This document shows, one piece after another, positions 45,553 to 57,597 of a DNA stretch of 64,000 nucleotides. Numbering within the stretch: position 1 is the first letter of the stretch; the number at the start of each line of letters is the position of its first letter. This stretch comes from Lentinula raphanica (lineage: Eukaryota > Basidiomycota > Agaricomycetes > Agaricales > Omphalotaceae), in contig JANVFP010000008.1 in assembly GCA_027919835.1 (NCBI GenBank), forward strand, positions 1,178,001 to 1,242,000, written 5' to 3'. The position numbers were made by a program, and so were the translations under genes. Under the pieces are notes generated by a model. The model searched no databases and was not told where the DNA came from. It was given only the letters and a program-made list of their open reading frames with translations.

Positions 45553-48432
45553 TCAACGTCGACTAGCATTGTTCCTCCCTCTATTCGATTTCGACCCTTT
45601 CAGTTTCAGAGACGGAGGTACAGATGTGCTGTGAACGAGTAGAGACCAATCAGCATTCAAGATTGTCATCGTTCCACATAGATACGACTCACTGTGAACG
45701 TTTTGCTGGAGGCTCCGTCTCGGGCGGCCCCGGGTTCGTCCTTTTCTTGCCATCGTCTTTCACAGGCACTAACGTTATTCCCCATAACGAGTTTAAAAGT
45801 TTGGAAGTCAGAGACTTCCAGAAGCGACTATGAATTTTGAAACCTTCGTCGTCGATCTTCTGGGTGGTATTGTACTGCTGCTCCGATGTGTAATATGCAG
45901 CAGTCAACAGCAGGGCCAACTCTTTGAGGACTTCAATGGCAGGAGCGAATGAAGGTGAAAGATATCCCTTCGCCTCATCCAAATGAGCGGATTGTGTCAG
46001 GAACAATAAACGGCGTGCTATTTCAAGCGTCCCATGAAACAATTCGTCCATCCGCTCTTGACGAGTCTTTGAATTTTCCGAGGGTTTGCACGCGTCATCG
46101 TTGAAGAACAGGATGTAGACCAAGATCCACCAGATAGATTCCAGATCATGCAAAGGGTTGTGCGAGAATGAAGGATGTGATGTCTTGCCTGAGACAACGG
46201 GGGTTTCGGTGTCTATCTGGGGCTCAAACGGAATAAAGTCGTCGTCGTCGTCGTCGTCATCCTTCTGCTTCCCTTCATCAGCGTTCCGATCTGGTCGAAC
46301 CCCAGTGAACAAGTAGCCATTGGCAAGGGTTTCAGCAGCCATGAAAAAAGGCGTGCCCTGACGAACGTGGTTCAAAATTGTTATCATCACCTCACAATAA
46401 ACAAGATGTCACATACAGTCCGTACATTATGCCGTCTCGGTTCCTTGAGATGGGTGGCATATTCAAAATCACCCAAAAGACCGATTTTTCCATCCGCAAA
46501 CCAGTAGATGTTCCCCCCGCTAATATCACGATGGATCCAGCCAACGAGATGAAGGATCCGAAGAGCTACATTAGGATACAAACAACTTCAGCTTCTGGGA
46601 ATACTTCACGAATTCTTGCTGGATTCACTTACCACGGACAACTTCGATTAATGCACGCAGGGTGTTTCCCAAACTTCGCTCGTTGTAGATGGTGGTTGCG
46701 CATTGTTCGAATACAATTCGATAATGGTACCGATGATGGTGAGAGTGGTTTCTCACCCTACGTTTAGCCACATTGGTCGACATTATTGGTTCGGATTCTT
46801 GGCTGGAAGCTTCGGATTCTTGAGTGTAATTGGTATTCGGTTCGGTGGTCAGATGAGTGGAATCTCTATCGCGCGGCATGCTGAAACCCGTGGACTGAGC
46901 GGCTGGGTTAGCTGGGATTTTCGACGTGATGAGGTCAACGGGAGAAACATTAAACAAGTCGTATCCGCGGAGCATGACGACGGTGGTGTCGTCGATCTTA
47001 TGATCGACGACCGGAACTTTGCCGTACGCCAACGGTCTCAACATGCGTTTCTCCAGCGGTTCACGATAATTTCTCTTGTTGGCCTGATCGTACTCTTCCA
47101 CGCTCGCAAGGATTGCCTGGTGGATCTCGTGTTCTTGCTTGCGATCAGACTCTAGCCAGACGTCTTTAAGAACTCGTATCTTATTACTGGAATCCAAAAC
47201 TTTCCAGACCCTTGTAGCACGACCCAGCGGACTATCGGCCGAGACGTCAGATAGAACCTTGACGGTGGTGAAGATTTGACTGTTGACCTTGATCTTGTAT
47301 TGTCGTCGTTTATTTCGATCGTAATGTGAGAACTCCATGGTTGGATCCCAGCCCATATCAGTGGTAGAGGAGAAGGCCAGGGAGAGGAAATAGTGGACGA
47401 GCTGATGGCGGTCCTGTGAATGAGCGGACATCAACGATTCGATGCGAACAACGAAGAGGTGAAAGACAACGTACCTTTATGAAGTTGAAAGGTTTGGTCT
47501 TCAGTAACGTTGCACGGCTGAGGAACCACAGTCGCATTGTGCGGTTTTCAATGGTAGCTCCAAGAGTGAACCGTCTACAAGGATCTAGTGCGAGTACTTG
47601 CTGCATGTCATACACAAGCTTGGCGACATCCTGTGGAAATGTTAGAGTGGTTCGAGTTGTTGAATGAAAAGAAACGCACATCGTCAGTATCGTCCGTATC
47701 ATCGTTCAGCTTGAATTGCTGCGGATTTGCAATATCGTAAACGTAGTGTGGTCCGTTCTCCAGCTGTCGAGATCTCTGCAGGTTGGTACTATTTCTCAGT
47801 ACGCGCGAAGATTGGCTCGTTAAATCTGGATATAGCTTGAGGAACGCATCGGGTCGAGAGCTGGTCCCCCGATCTGATTGCATGGCAACGTTGCCATTCA
47901 CTACAAGACCGAACGTCGGCCTCAGAGCGTTATCAATCTGTGTGGCAGCATCGACGACAGCGTCGTAAACTTGAGTCAGGCGATGAAAAACCGTTTGTTC
48001 GGTTTCATTGGCTAACGCGGGATCCACTGGAAAAGCCTTCCACCGATCATGGAGAATTGTGCCATTGGCCTCCAATCTCTGTAAAACGTCTTCAACTTTG
48101 CCCTCGAGTTGTTTCGGTAGCGGAGGCAAGATACGGTCGAAATAGTCCTGCCAAGGAATTTCCGGAATCATCTTGGGCACGTCTGATTCCAAGATGAGTT
48201 TTCTTCTAGTCTCTACCTTCGAAGCGGCACGGAATTCGGGAGACACTGCGGCTTTGACTTTAGAGGCAGGAGTAAAGTTTGAGTAAGGGTAAGAGCGAAA
48301 GGGTAACGGTTGTGAGTGAGAGCGAGGAGTCGATGGTGGTGGTTGAGATTCAGGATTGACTGATTCGGGTGGCTCTGGCGTGCGAAACCGCGTCTTGGTC
48401 ACCTGATCGTCTTCAGAATGATTGCCAGCCAT
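45553..48432 (-). CDS. FunK1 fungal-type protein kinase
   Basis: Six exons: 47680-48432, 47475-47630, 46633-47413, 46417-46565, 45693-46357 and 45553-45628. They total 2,580 nt, 859 residues, all GT-AG and in frame. A Pro/Ser-rich N terminus is followed by the FunK1-specific N lobe (IPWQDYFDRILPPLP, TFGLVVNGNVAMQSDRG, CRRFTLGATIENRTMRLWFL). The catalytic loop is HLVGWIHRDISGGNIYW, the metal motif is GLLGDFEYA (Asp-Phe-Glu instead of Asp-Phe-Gly), and the activation-segment end is GTPFFMAAE. LHDLESIWWILVYILFF follows, then a charged tail ending in KRTNPGPPETEPPAKRS and RNNASRR. An acidic DDDDDDDD insert follows the activation segment. FunK1 kinases are expanded in multicellular basidiomycetes and their substrates are mostly unknown. 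No disabling change is seen. A decayed 5' duplicate lies just downstream. Confidence 0.9.
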
Positions 48433-48642
48433 CGTGTACTAAGTACTAGGTAGTATTTCCTGGTATTCTTGGAATAGGGAGACGATTCAACAAAGCTCGA
48501 AGGGAGAGGGAAGAGGGTGGGATACAATCTCACCGTCCTCATAAGGAAGTTATCTTATCTTTATCTTGCATATTTCCGGATTTGTCATCATCATCTTTCC
48601 TTGACTTCTAAACTACTACCGCGACTATGGGTCCGCGTTTTT

Positions 48643-49045
48643 GCGAGCGAAGCGAAGCAAGTGGTTTCATGTGAGGTCCGTAGAGTGTGGTCTGAGTTTG
48701 TACTTGTTTGGCAAAAACGGAGCTACGATAGAATCTGAATTTTGCTCGTTTTCAGATAATATGCTTGGTTCTGCCTTCAAATCCTCATCTTTTTCTTAGT
48801 GCTCTCAGATTTATGCTCGCCTCAACTGCCTCAACTGGTTTACACGCTTTTGAATGATGTGATGAGCTCAAATTTTGAGTTTTGTTTGTTTAGGGAGAAA
48901 CTGGGAGCATGGCACATTCATGGTGAGTTTCGTGCTTTTGCCCCTTCATCTTCTGAGGTATTTCAGAGTACTATCTATTCAACTGGGATTAAGCTTCGCG
49001 AGCACATCACCGTGCCACGGTGAATATCTTGTATTGCACCGCCAT
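48643..49045 (+). repeat. Dispersed short element, copy 2
   Basis: Matches the ends of 43591-44095 (70 bp at the left, about 45 bp at the right). It lies just upstream of the FunK1 start. Here the right end reads AAGCTTCGCGAGCAC, roughly inverted to the left end. Confidence 0.55.
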
Positions 49046-49499
49046 CTGGACATGTTATCGTGAGAGAGTACACTTTTCGGCCGAAATCCATACCACTGCC
49101 AGTTCTACCGATCCTCTGTTTCTTCTGAACCGACAAATGGCACTCGTCCTTGACGCGTCCACGACGCCCATCCCTTCATTACTGGACGAATAGGTTCCGG
49201 AAGGTCCAGCATCTAGATTGAGTGCAACGACTGTCTTGCAATTCTCAAGCTACGAGTCTGACTTGGGAGACTAGCATCCGCGGTTTGAGTAGGATCGGAC
49301 TCGAAATAGATGCTGGCCATCACATTAGGGCCGAGGTCAAGACTAGCGAAGAAATCGTCGGTAGTCATAGTGGAAGGATAAGAGGGAGGAGCGGAATCAT
49401 CTGCAGCCTGAGGTACATGGGGCTAATCTATGCCGGCAGGGATTTGAGAACTGATGAAGGATCTGATTGAAAGGTGACCGGGGTAGATGTTTCCAAAGA

Positions 49500-51330
49500 A
49501 GGCATCGACGAGAATCCGCCACGTATCATGGGGAAGTTCCTCTTCCACGTTCCGTCAAATCGTTGGTCGTACATGGAACCACGATCGGGCCAAACGCCGC
49601 GTCCTCCTCTCTTCGCTCAAACATTCGCTCGTTTGGTCTTGGGCTTGGGAGGGGCGTCTCCCATGATCTGTCCAGCATGGTCACGCAAGAGGTGACCCGA
49701 CGAATACCTGGCTGGTGCTGTAGATGAAGGGTACAAACACCGGTGGTCCACCATGGGTGAAGTAGACCCATGAATGACACCAGTCTAGGTGTCGAAGGGG
49801 TCGCGAATTTCGCGGGATGGATAAGGGCATCATTATTCACTTGGGTCGAGAAGTATTGGTACGACATGGGGATGTCGCATTTAGCGGCCATCGCGTTCGG
49901 GAGCCGGAGCAGACGGTCGAACTCGAGCATATCGATGATCTCCTGGTAAGTCGTCGCATAGTGGAGTCCGCCGGGTGAGAAGGCGACAATTTTGTTGGCC
50001 TTCACCCGCTTCATCCAAGAGCGAGGCTGGGTAGGAGTAGTAGGAGCAGAAGGGGTCTGAGAGACAGACATGTTCTTGGGAGATGAGGTGAGTTTCGTGC
50101 TCTCTTTAAGCATTTCCTCTTCTTCTAACCCTAAACCATTATCCAGGTCTATACTGAATTGTATGGAGCTCACTGCTGCCACTACAGGGGCTTCGTTAGT
50201 CCCCATATTGGGCTCTAAGTTCGGATCTGGTACGTTCTCGCGCCCTCCGCTGGTCAATTCAGAAATATTGGAGATACCGATAGCTTCAAAACAGTCTCCA
50301 AGTGCGTCTAAGTGGTCGATCTGGTGGTACGGTAACCACGTCGTGTCTCCACTTTTCCATCCAACCTGGAATAGTGCATTCATTCGGATTCCAGAATGGG
50401 CAATGGGCCCATTCTCCTTCAACTTCTTCAAAGTCCACTACTTGAGTCTCGAGCCGTCCTGGGAAGAGACGGTCGTCATTCGGGACATGGATCCGTAGTA
50501 AGGATGCATGAAAAGCGTCGTGCACGCCTCGTTGTTTCAGACGATTCGGTAAGTTCAATTTGAATGTATCATTTCCATAGCTTTTCAAGATCTTGTATGG
50601 ACCAATGTACTTTGGCACTAATTTTCTTGCGTAGCCTTTAGGGAACGCTATACTCTGAGTGGAGATGTATGCCAGGTCTCCCTCTTCAAATGAAGCAGGC
50701 CGGCGGCGCCGATTCGCATCGCGGGTCTGTTTAACTCTAGCATCTAGGATGCTGTCATGAGCCTGCATGATGCCTTGTTTCATCCGTTGAGCGTAAGTTC
50801 TAATTCCTGGATATTCATTCTTATCAGCCGAATTCCACAGGAACGAGCGGGGCATACGGCCGGTGTTCAGGAAGAAAGGTGAGTATCCAGTTGTCTCTGA
50901 TCGTGCTGAGTTAATTGCTCGATCCCCAGATGAAGACTCTGTCGAGGCTGGCGAGTAAGTAAGCCCAGGCGTCGGAGGACAAGTATCGTTCATAGAGAGG
51001 GGTGGCAGAGTCTTCATCTGGGGATCGAGCGATAGAGATGCCCTGCTTTCGGCAATAAGAACATGGTCACTTCGATAGATGGCCTTACCCCCGCAGTTGG
51101 TCTATTTGGGAAATCTTCAGAGTCCTGGTCATGGTTAGACTCTTTACCTGCACCTACCGTTCCGGTCCTTGGTTCCATTGGACACGACATGATCCTCAAG
51201 CGAACATATCCTGCGCCTCCTGCCTTTGTGTTAGAAAAGACTCTCGTGGATTCCAATGTACCCTTGGATGCGAGGTTTCCATCTTGGACGTCAAACGAAT
51301 TCATATCCTGCAACATGTTCCTGGTGGAAT
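49500..51330 (-). mobile_element. Ty3/Gypsy retrotransposon 3' remnant (integrase C terminus and chromodomain-like end)
   Basis: The minus strand from 51017 gives TTGYSPFFLNTGRMPRSFLW, then RRRRPASFEEGDLAYISTQS, KLVPKYIGPYKILKSYGNDT, FKLNLPNRLKQRGVHDAFHA and SLLRIHVPNDDRLFPGR. This is the integrase GPY/F module. It continues, after a frame change near 50400, with FQVGWKSGDTTWLPYHQIDH, a chromodomain-like tail. A further frame (50431-49526) reads on as an acidic and then Pro-rich region with QEIIDMLEFDRLLRLPNAMA. Upstream (51316-51020) the integrase core is barely recognisable. Reverse transcriptase, RNase H and LTRs are not visible. It is a 5'-truncated remnant. Confidence 0.75.
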
Positions 51331-51339
51331 AGCATTATC

Positions 51340-51930
51340 AGGCCCTTTGGATGCGGGCATGTATCTCAGAGCAAACCAGAAGCCTCTATCGAATTCTTGC
51401 TGCCACTCGATCATTCTGTACCCTTTTCAAGGAACATCGCTTCTCATCTACTTGTACTTAGACAACTCGGTTGTACTATTTTATCATTTCTCCATTTATG
51501 AGTCGATTCTTCCTCAGGCTCTCTTGTCTTCTCTTGAAATGTACACGACCTTTTTATTGAATTATTATAGAACTTTCAGGATTTTTTTTCCTTCGCTTGC
51601 GGTTTTCCTGGCCTTCGGTTTGCCTATGTAAACGTTTATGCCTCAAAGTATGTCATATCTTTGTATGGGTGCACCTTCTATATGCCTTTCGTCCAATGCC
51701 TCTGTACCAAGTATGTAATATTGAATGCAGCGAGAACCTCGCTCATCCTTTCTTTCGTGAGGAGCGCTCAAAAATTGACGAGAGTTTACATTTACATACC
51801 ATACTATTTCCTACCATTTGTGTCTGTCCAGATTATACATCTACTCACACTCAATATTTGTTACATTTATCTATAGATTATGATTCAGCACTATTTCTGT
51901 CCGTGAGACTGCGACGATCTGTTCGGAATC
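51340..51930. other. AT-rich intergenic region
   Basis: No gene recognised. Short frames only. Confidence 0.4.
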
Positions 51931-51931
51931 A

Positions 51932-52250
51932 TCACTCGTCAAAGAATTCCAATGGGGTATCTTTGGATTGTACAGCGCGCCAAGTGGTGGCTTGACCGTC
52001 AGTGTTCTTGTTTCCCTCATCCGTGAAATGTAAATGGACATCCTCGGTACCCTGCAAAAATAAGTCAACAGATAATATGTCATGCATAATCGAAGACTTC
52101 ACCCAGTTCGGTGGATCATGAATCCTGGGGACATGAAACGACTCAGCACAAAGGGCCAATGATATCTTGCACGATTGGCATACCTAACATGAATGAATCC
52201 TTCACCCTCATCGCCATTGATAACAAAGAAGCAAGGGATCTGTATTGGCG
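51932..52250 (-). CDS. Unrecognised short gene, C-terminal exons
   Basis: An open last exon (about 52065-51932) reads GTEDVHLHFTDEGNKNTDGQ, then TTWRAVQSKDTPLEFFDE and a stop. Upstream blocks IHDPPNWVKSSIMHDILSVD (about 52125-52070) and FFVINGDEGEGFIHVR (about 52230-52195) are separated by short GT-AG-like gaps. It looks like a conserved small protein, or the 3' end of a larger one, immediately downstream of the cyclin gene. The family is not recognised. Confidence 0.4.
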
Positions 52251-52279
52251 GGAATAGCGGATAGTAACACACATTCAAT

Positions 52280-53554
52280 TCAACAGCGAGCCAAGGGCCG
52301 GCTATTCGTAGCGCCAGCAGGGAAATTCGAGAATGATGTCTGAGATTGAGCAGAGGATTTTCCTACCCAGAGACGCCAATCTAGCGCATCACCAAGAGCA
52401 CGCTCACAGCGACCGACTTCTCTTGGTGGAAGGCCAGATAGTTTAGCCCATGCTCGGTTCGAATAGCATTTGTCGTGCATAAATTTGGACGCGAGGATGA
52501 GGGACGCTATGAATGCTCGGCGTGGGCATAGCAGAGGTGAAGGAAGAGATGGCAAAGGGGAAAGTGATGGAGAGGGTGCTTTACTCTTCTTGAGAGTTTC
52601 GGATTCGTCGTCTTCAGTCGTTCCACTGAAGACGGCGGTGGAGCCAGAATATGAATCGGAGACTCTGATGACTCTGTGGGTGTCCATAGAATCATTGGAT
52701 TCGTTGATAAGAATTGTGTCGGTTCCGATGCAGAGATCGGTGCAGAACTCGCTTCCTCGCGCTAGACCATCTTCTGTATTTACAGTAATCCGGTCAGCGA
52801 ATTCCGTTTCGCCCTTGAATAGGTCGTCTGATTGAACTATCTCCGGTATTTTGGGACGTACGGCTTCCAAATAGCATAGGGCTATCTCGAGGACCCTCCC
52901 AGAAGTCCGAGATCGTCTTAAAATTTCTTGGACGAAAACCTTCATGGCCAGAAGGCTGTTGACGCTAGGGCGTGAGTCGCATTCAGCCTGGTGAATACCT
53001 ATTGCAAAGAATACAGGATGTTCAAGGCAATTGTGTGCGGGTTGTGATGGATGCTGACAATTCCCCTTGGTTGAAGTTGACCGGTTGATAGATGAAACAG
53101 ATGCGGGTATAGCGGCACAGGCTGAGGAGGTGGTCAAGAACACTTGGGGAATATCTTGAGGACGCCAAATATCACAAAGAGATTTCACTGCTTGGTCTGA
53201 TAGCCTGTGAGGCCAAAGTAGAACTGAAGAAACAACTGAAATTTACGTACCGACAAGGCAAAAAACGTACTTGTTCTTGTGGCGAGATTGGGCGTCCGGA
53301 GGTGCCAGCTGTAGTGTTGTTGATTGTGTAGGTTGTTGTTTGAGTGGCGCCCTATCACGGGGCGGAACAGATATTGGTGAGTTGAGTGCAGAAGAAGAAT
53401 AAGAATTAGAGGACTTTGATGAAGGGGATCTGCATGAGGAGGGAGTTGAAACCAAGGTGGAACGAGAAGGAGGAACTTGATTGCCATAAGGTTGCCACCT
53501 GACACCATCGCGAGACGCAGGAGCCCGATGGGCAAGAGAATAGATTGAGCGCAT
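52280..53554 (-). CDS. Pcl-type (Pho85-type) cyclin
   Basis: Two exons: 53251-53554 and 52280-53196. They total 1,221 nt, 406 residues, in frame. The first ATG in frame is 53554. The Ser/Pro-rich N terminus precedes VDQAVKSLCDIWRPQDIPQV, then LLAMKVFVQEILRRSRTSGR with VLEIALCYLEAVRPKI, an acidic/Ser-rich insert, and CPRRAFIASLILASKFMHDK, CYSNRAWAKLSGLPPREV and ALGDALDWRLWVGK. This is the cyclin box of the Pcl1/2/5/9 group that activates Pho85-like CDKs in cell-cycle and nutrient signalling. The long insert within the box is common in fungal Pcl5-like proteins. No lesion seen. Function is inferred from family. Confidence 0.8.
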
Positions 53555-55031
53555 GTGTAGTTGCCAGTCAAGTTGGATGTTTAAGAAAGTGAAGAGAGAC
53601 GAGTAGAGGAGATAGATAGAGGGTGTGGAGGATTGGGGAATTTTGCTAACATAGAGGGTTGGAATAGAAACGGCTGGTGATAGTGACGAAGAGATTTGAC
53701 GCAAGTCATTGACCAAGTAAGTAGGTCGAGTTCGGCTGTCCTTGGCCGATCATGAAACTATTCTCTGCAGGTCAGCCTCTGTAGGCCTCTGTGGATGAGC
53801 ATTCAGATCCAGATATACAGCAATGGACTTGTTTGAGAGAATTAGAATTTCTTCTTCGATCATTCAATTTGTCCTGCTTGAGCAAGGGAACCGTGAAATA
53901 GAGAAGCAAGTTGATAGAACATACACTTCCGAAATGTTGATCGACATTTCGAACGGCGCATTACAGCTCTTTGCGGAATATCTTGCATTCTCAAGCTACG
54001 AGTCTGACTTGGGAGACTAGGAACATAAGGCGCGGCCGGAATTTTGCCGGTTTTTATTAATATGAAAATCCCATGAAACGTCGTTGTGCATCTTCCAACG
54101 CGATTATCTCAATCAATTTTCACGCAAATGCATCGGGGTTGAGCTCATTTGAAAGCGCTGAAAGAGTACTACATTTTGCACCTTTTGTCCAGGGGGTTTA
54201 CTCGCTTTACTCACAATTTATGATTGCTTCTGTGTTTTGCACCAATTCTCCGGGTTACGCACTTAAGATTTGCTCAAACTCCCTAAATAATCAGCTCAGG
54301 AGAGAGGAGAGTCCTCGTTCTCTGTTGAATTTGATGGTACTTTTTGACCACTTTTTGATGATGAAATAGAAGAAAGTAGACTATGACTTGACTCTAAACT
54401 TTTGATGCATGTCCTGGGTCAATATTTCCAGTGTCCTCAACAGAGAAGTAGTGAAAAAGCTTTCTCATGAGGCTCATGAGGAATCAATGAATCAGAAGAA
54501 AGGATACTCATAATATCGATCCAAATACGAAATTCCAAGTACGCGAGATATAAGCAACTGCGAAGAGCAGTCGATCATTTAACAGCAGAATTTCAAAATA
54601 CGTCTCTCTACTATGTCCTGCAACAACTTCTAAGTTCTGTACATTCAACATTTGCGTCATGGAATCCTCAGCACGATGATACAAGTCATTGACGTTCAAT
54701 TTAGGACTACCTTTACGGGTGTGGTAGCCGCTTGAATAAGGAGACAGCCTGTTGTCTTTTCGATATAGCGCCGTGCGAGCGTTGACCGGAACGTTGGCCT
54801 AACCAAGGGGAGGTTCAGCACAGCAGTGAGCGGGCGTCGGGCCAGGATATCACACTTACGTCCAATCCGCTGGGAAATATACCTGAGTTTAGAGGCGTAA
54901 CAAGGAACCACTCTTATGCTTACATCCAATCGGCTCCGCTGGAACGCGAGTAGATTCTTCGAACTTCAGATACAAATAGTTGAATAGCAATCACGTTTGA
55001 ACCAGTAGTATACAGGAAGGAAGGAAGGGAA
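53555..55031. other. Intergenic with small unrecognised frames
   Basis: Contains a plus frame 53823-54020 ending in FSSYESDLGD, whose last 32 bases recur at 49245-49276. Two adjoining minus frames (54929-54696, 54699-54508) could be exons of one small gene (ISQRIGRKCDIL; VVAGHSRETYFEILLLNDRL). No family recognised. Confidence 0.35.
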
Positions 55032-57175
55032 CTACACGGCACCACCTGAGGTGGGGTTCCAGAAGGGACAACCAGTATGGTTTGAGATCGGAAGATTGAT
55101 TACAGAAAATAGCAGAAAAAGATTGTTCAAGTCATCCGATGGAACCATCAATCCACGGGAGTGAGTCAAGGATTGGACATATTTATATCTAGCCACCGAG
55201 GGGTGGGTCCTGCAAGGGACCCAACTGCCTTTTGTGCAGCGTGAATGTTCAACATTCAAGGAGTACATCACCCAGGTTACAAAATAACTGACCGTCGTTG
55301 CCTTCGTAAACAAAATGATGACTAGGGTCCAAAAAAGCTGCCCGGGAAATGGGACGAGCAAAGTAGTGCGTGTGGTACGCAGTGGAAGGACATACAACTG
55401 CAACTACCGTGTCTTGCACACAACCACGAAGATTCGATCCGGCAAGGTACAGTTGGAATTCTGGAGAGGAGGCCTGATCCAATACCCTCCATGCCCAAGG
55501 GTAGGACATTAGGCTGAATTCAATCACGATTCGTGAAGAGCAAAGATGCTGGGTATGAATCGAGCGATGGATGTCATCGCGAAACCTCTTTGCTTCGGTG
55601 AGGACACGCAAGAGGATATAGATTCGATTCAGATCCCCTATGTCTGCCGAGTCTTGATCATCCCGCGGATAATCGTTAGGGTGAGCTGTTGAGTTGTTCT
55701 TAAACCAAGTTACGAAAGGAGAGAGAAAGAAGACGTACTGAACTGTTTCAGTCTGAGCCTCGGGCAAGCTGATCTATGTTCAGCTCGCCAGTCTTCTCGC
55801 TGGCACTGAGTTGAGCAATAACCAGTGACAAGGCAGCGGCTGCAGAGTTGGGAATTGTTGCCGGTAATAGGATCGTGAGGGCACTGAGAGACGCTTTAGA
55901 AACGTTGGAATCAAAAGGAAGTCCTACTCACTTGTTCATTCGAACAGACCATCTCTAGAGCTTTTCGGAAGCAGATGGTTCTCGTGTAGCGTACGTCTGA
56001 ACAACGGACCTCCCCCACTAATTGTTCCCATAGCCACCAGAGTGTACCTGCACCCAGATAAACGGTAAAATCTAGTGGAGCTTCCGCCCGTTTCATATTC
56101 CGCAGGACTCCTTGCTGCACAGGTCTGTATATGGAATAGAGAAGCAGCTGGCGCACGATTTTCTCGAAAATATCACAGAGAGATTCATCCAGTTCCAGTG
56201 TGAGGGACGTCTGCAGCCAGGCTAACGTTTTAGCTATGAGGTATAGAAGGTTGGCATCTAATGCTTTAGCCGCCCAGTTAGGACCGCCGGATATGACGAG
56301 CGACGAGAAATTCGCAAGGGAATGAATCGATATGTAACAGAGGTCTTCCGGATATGTGTTTACCATGAGCTGATTCCATAACTTGAGTGCATGGTCTAAC
56401 GTGATGTGGATTTCGTCAAGTCTCGGGAGGGGGTGGAAGAACACAGTTATTGCAGCGAGGAGCAATCCTCTACTCGCTGCGACAGTTGCACATTCCGGAG
56501 AATAAGGAGGCGGCGATGCACATATTTCTATGGCAGCGGTTGACCACGTAGGCAGTAATGCGGGGCCAGGACAAACACTATTCACAGCGTCACGAAAAGA
56601 ACGATCATGAGAAGTGTCCTCGACCATATGACCGAAAAGAACGAGGAACCTTGTGACTGCACGATGAGCTGCGATTGTCCATCGTCTGACGAAGAATGCC
56701 ACCCAAGCTTTTGCCATGGCTGCAACTATCTGGGGATGATTTGCCAAGTTGGCGACAAAGTTTTTGAGCTCGAGATTGGTAGCCTTGCCGGGAGAGGCGA
56801 TGCAAGTCAAAAAAGAGAACACACCCGCAATACAACGACTCGCTGTACCAAGATGATGCTCGTCGACAGAGAGTTGAGGATCAATGAGGGAGTCGAGTGG
56901 CTTCAAAAGTGCCACCGACCAAAGCATAATACGAGCCCATCTGGGTTCAACGATAGTGAATCGTGCATGGAAAGTCGACACGTTCGATAAGTACGACGAC
57001 ATGGACTGCATGGCGTCCAACATTCGGTTCGCCTCCCAAGGGATGGCGCGATCGGCGATGATGAGGGGAGGTCTCCGAGCCACTTGTCGAGAAAAATTCG
57101 AAACAACCTACAATTTGCTTGGTTAATACGATTGCGAGTTATTGAAGTTCACGAATTGCGTACCGTGCTAGCCAT
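55032..57175 (-). CDS. MYND-finger protein with long helical N-terminal region
   Basis: Five exons: 57164-57175, 55932-57107, 55739-55883, 55293-55685 and 55032-55228. They total 1,923 nt, 640 residues, in frame. If the last intron is retained the frame ends at 55249 instead. The first exon is only 12 nt (Met-Ala-Ser-Thr). The 390-residue body is helical with no sharp motif (EANRMLDAMQSMSSYLSNV; GPNWAAKALDANLLYLIAKT), like other Agaricomycete MYND proteins. The zinc finger reads CPHDPITGNNSQLCSRC, then YCSTQCQREDWRAEHRSACP, with all seven Cys and the His of a MYND domain. A C-terminal domain follows (ADIGDLNRIYILLRVLTEAK, MSYPWAWRVLDQ). MYND fingers bind proline-rich peptides. The role of this family is unknown. 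It appears intact. Confidence 0.8.
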
Positions 57176-57597
57176 TGGTGGTTCGATAGTTTATAGTGCA
57201 AGGTGAGTTGAGAAAGAGGATTATTGGGACCAGAGCCATGCCACTGGCTTATATGGTGTACGCGAGTAACAAAGTAATTCGATATGTATATGGAGAATTG
57301 TCACGAAGTACTGATTGAAAAGATCAGTTGCGTTCATTCGGAAAGCTTGTCTGCATTATCAGCTTTCGAGTTGAATAATAACGAAAAGTTGAATGGGAGT
57401 TGAACGGATCGGCACGATGCGTTATTACAAATGAATGAATGAATTACGTAACTGTGCCTACCCATTTCCCTTTGTCTTCGTACGATCAGCACATAACTTG
57501 AAGTAATGGAACAAAGCAATTTCCTGTCTGACGGCCTCCGCTCGACGGCTGCTGACGATCTTTCTGCCCTACCTCTGACAACTCCCTAGCTCCCAGA

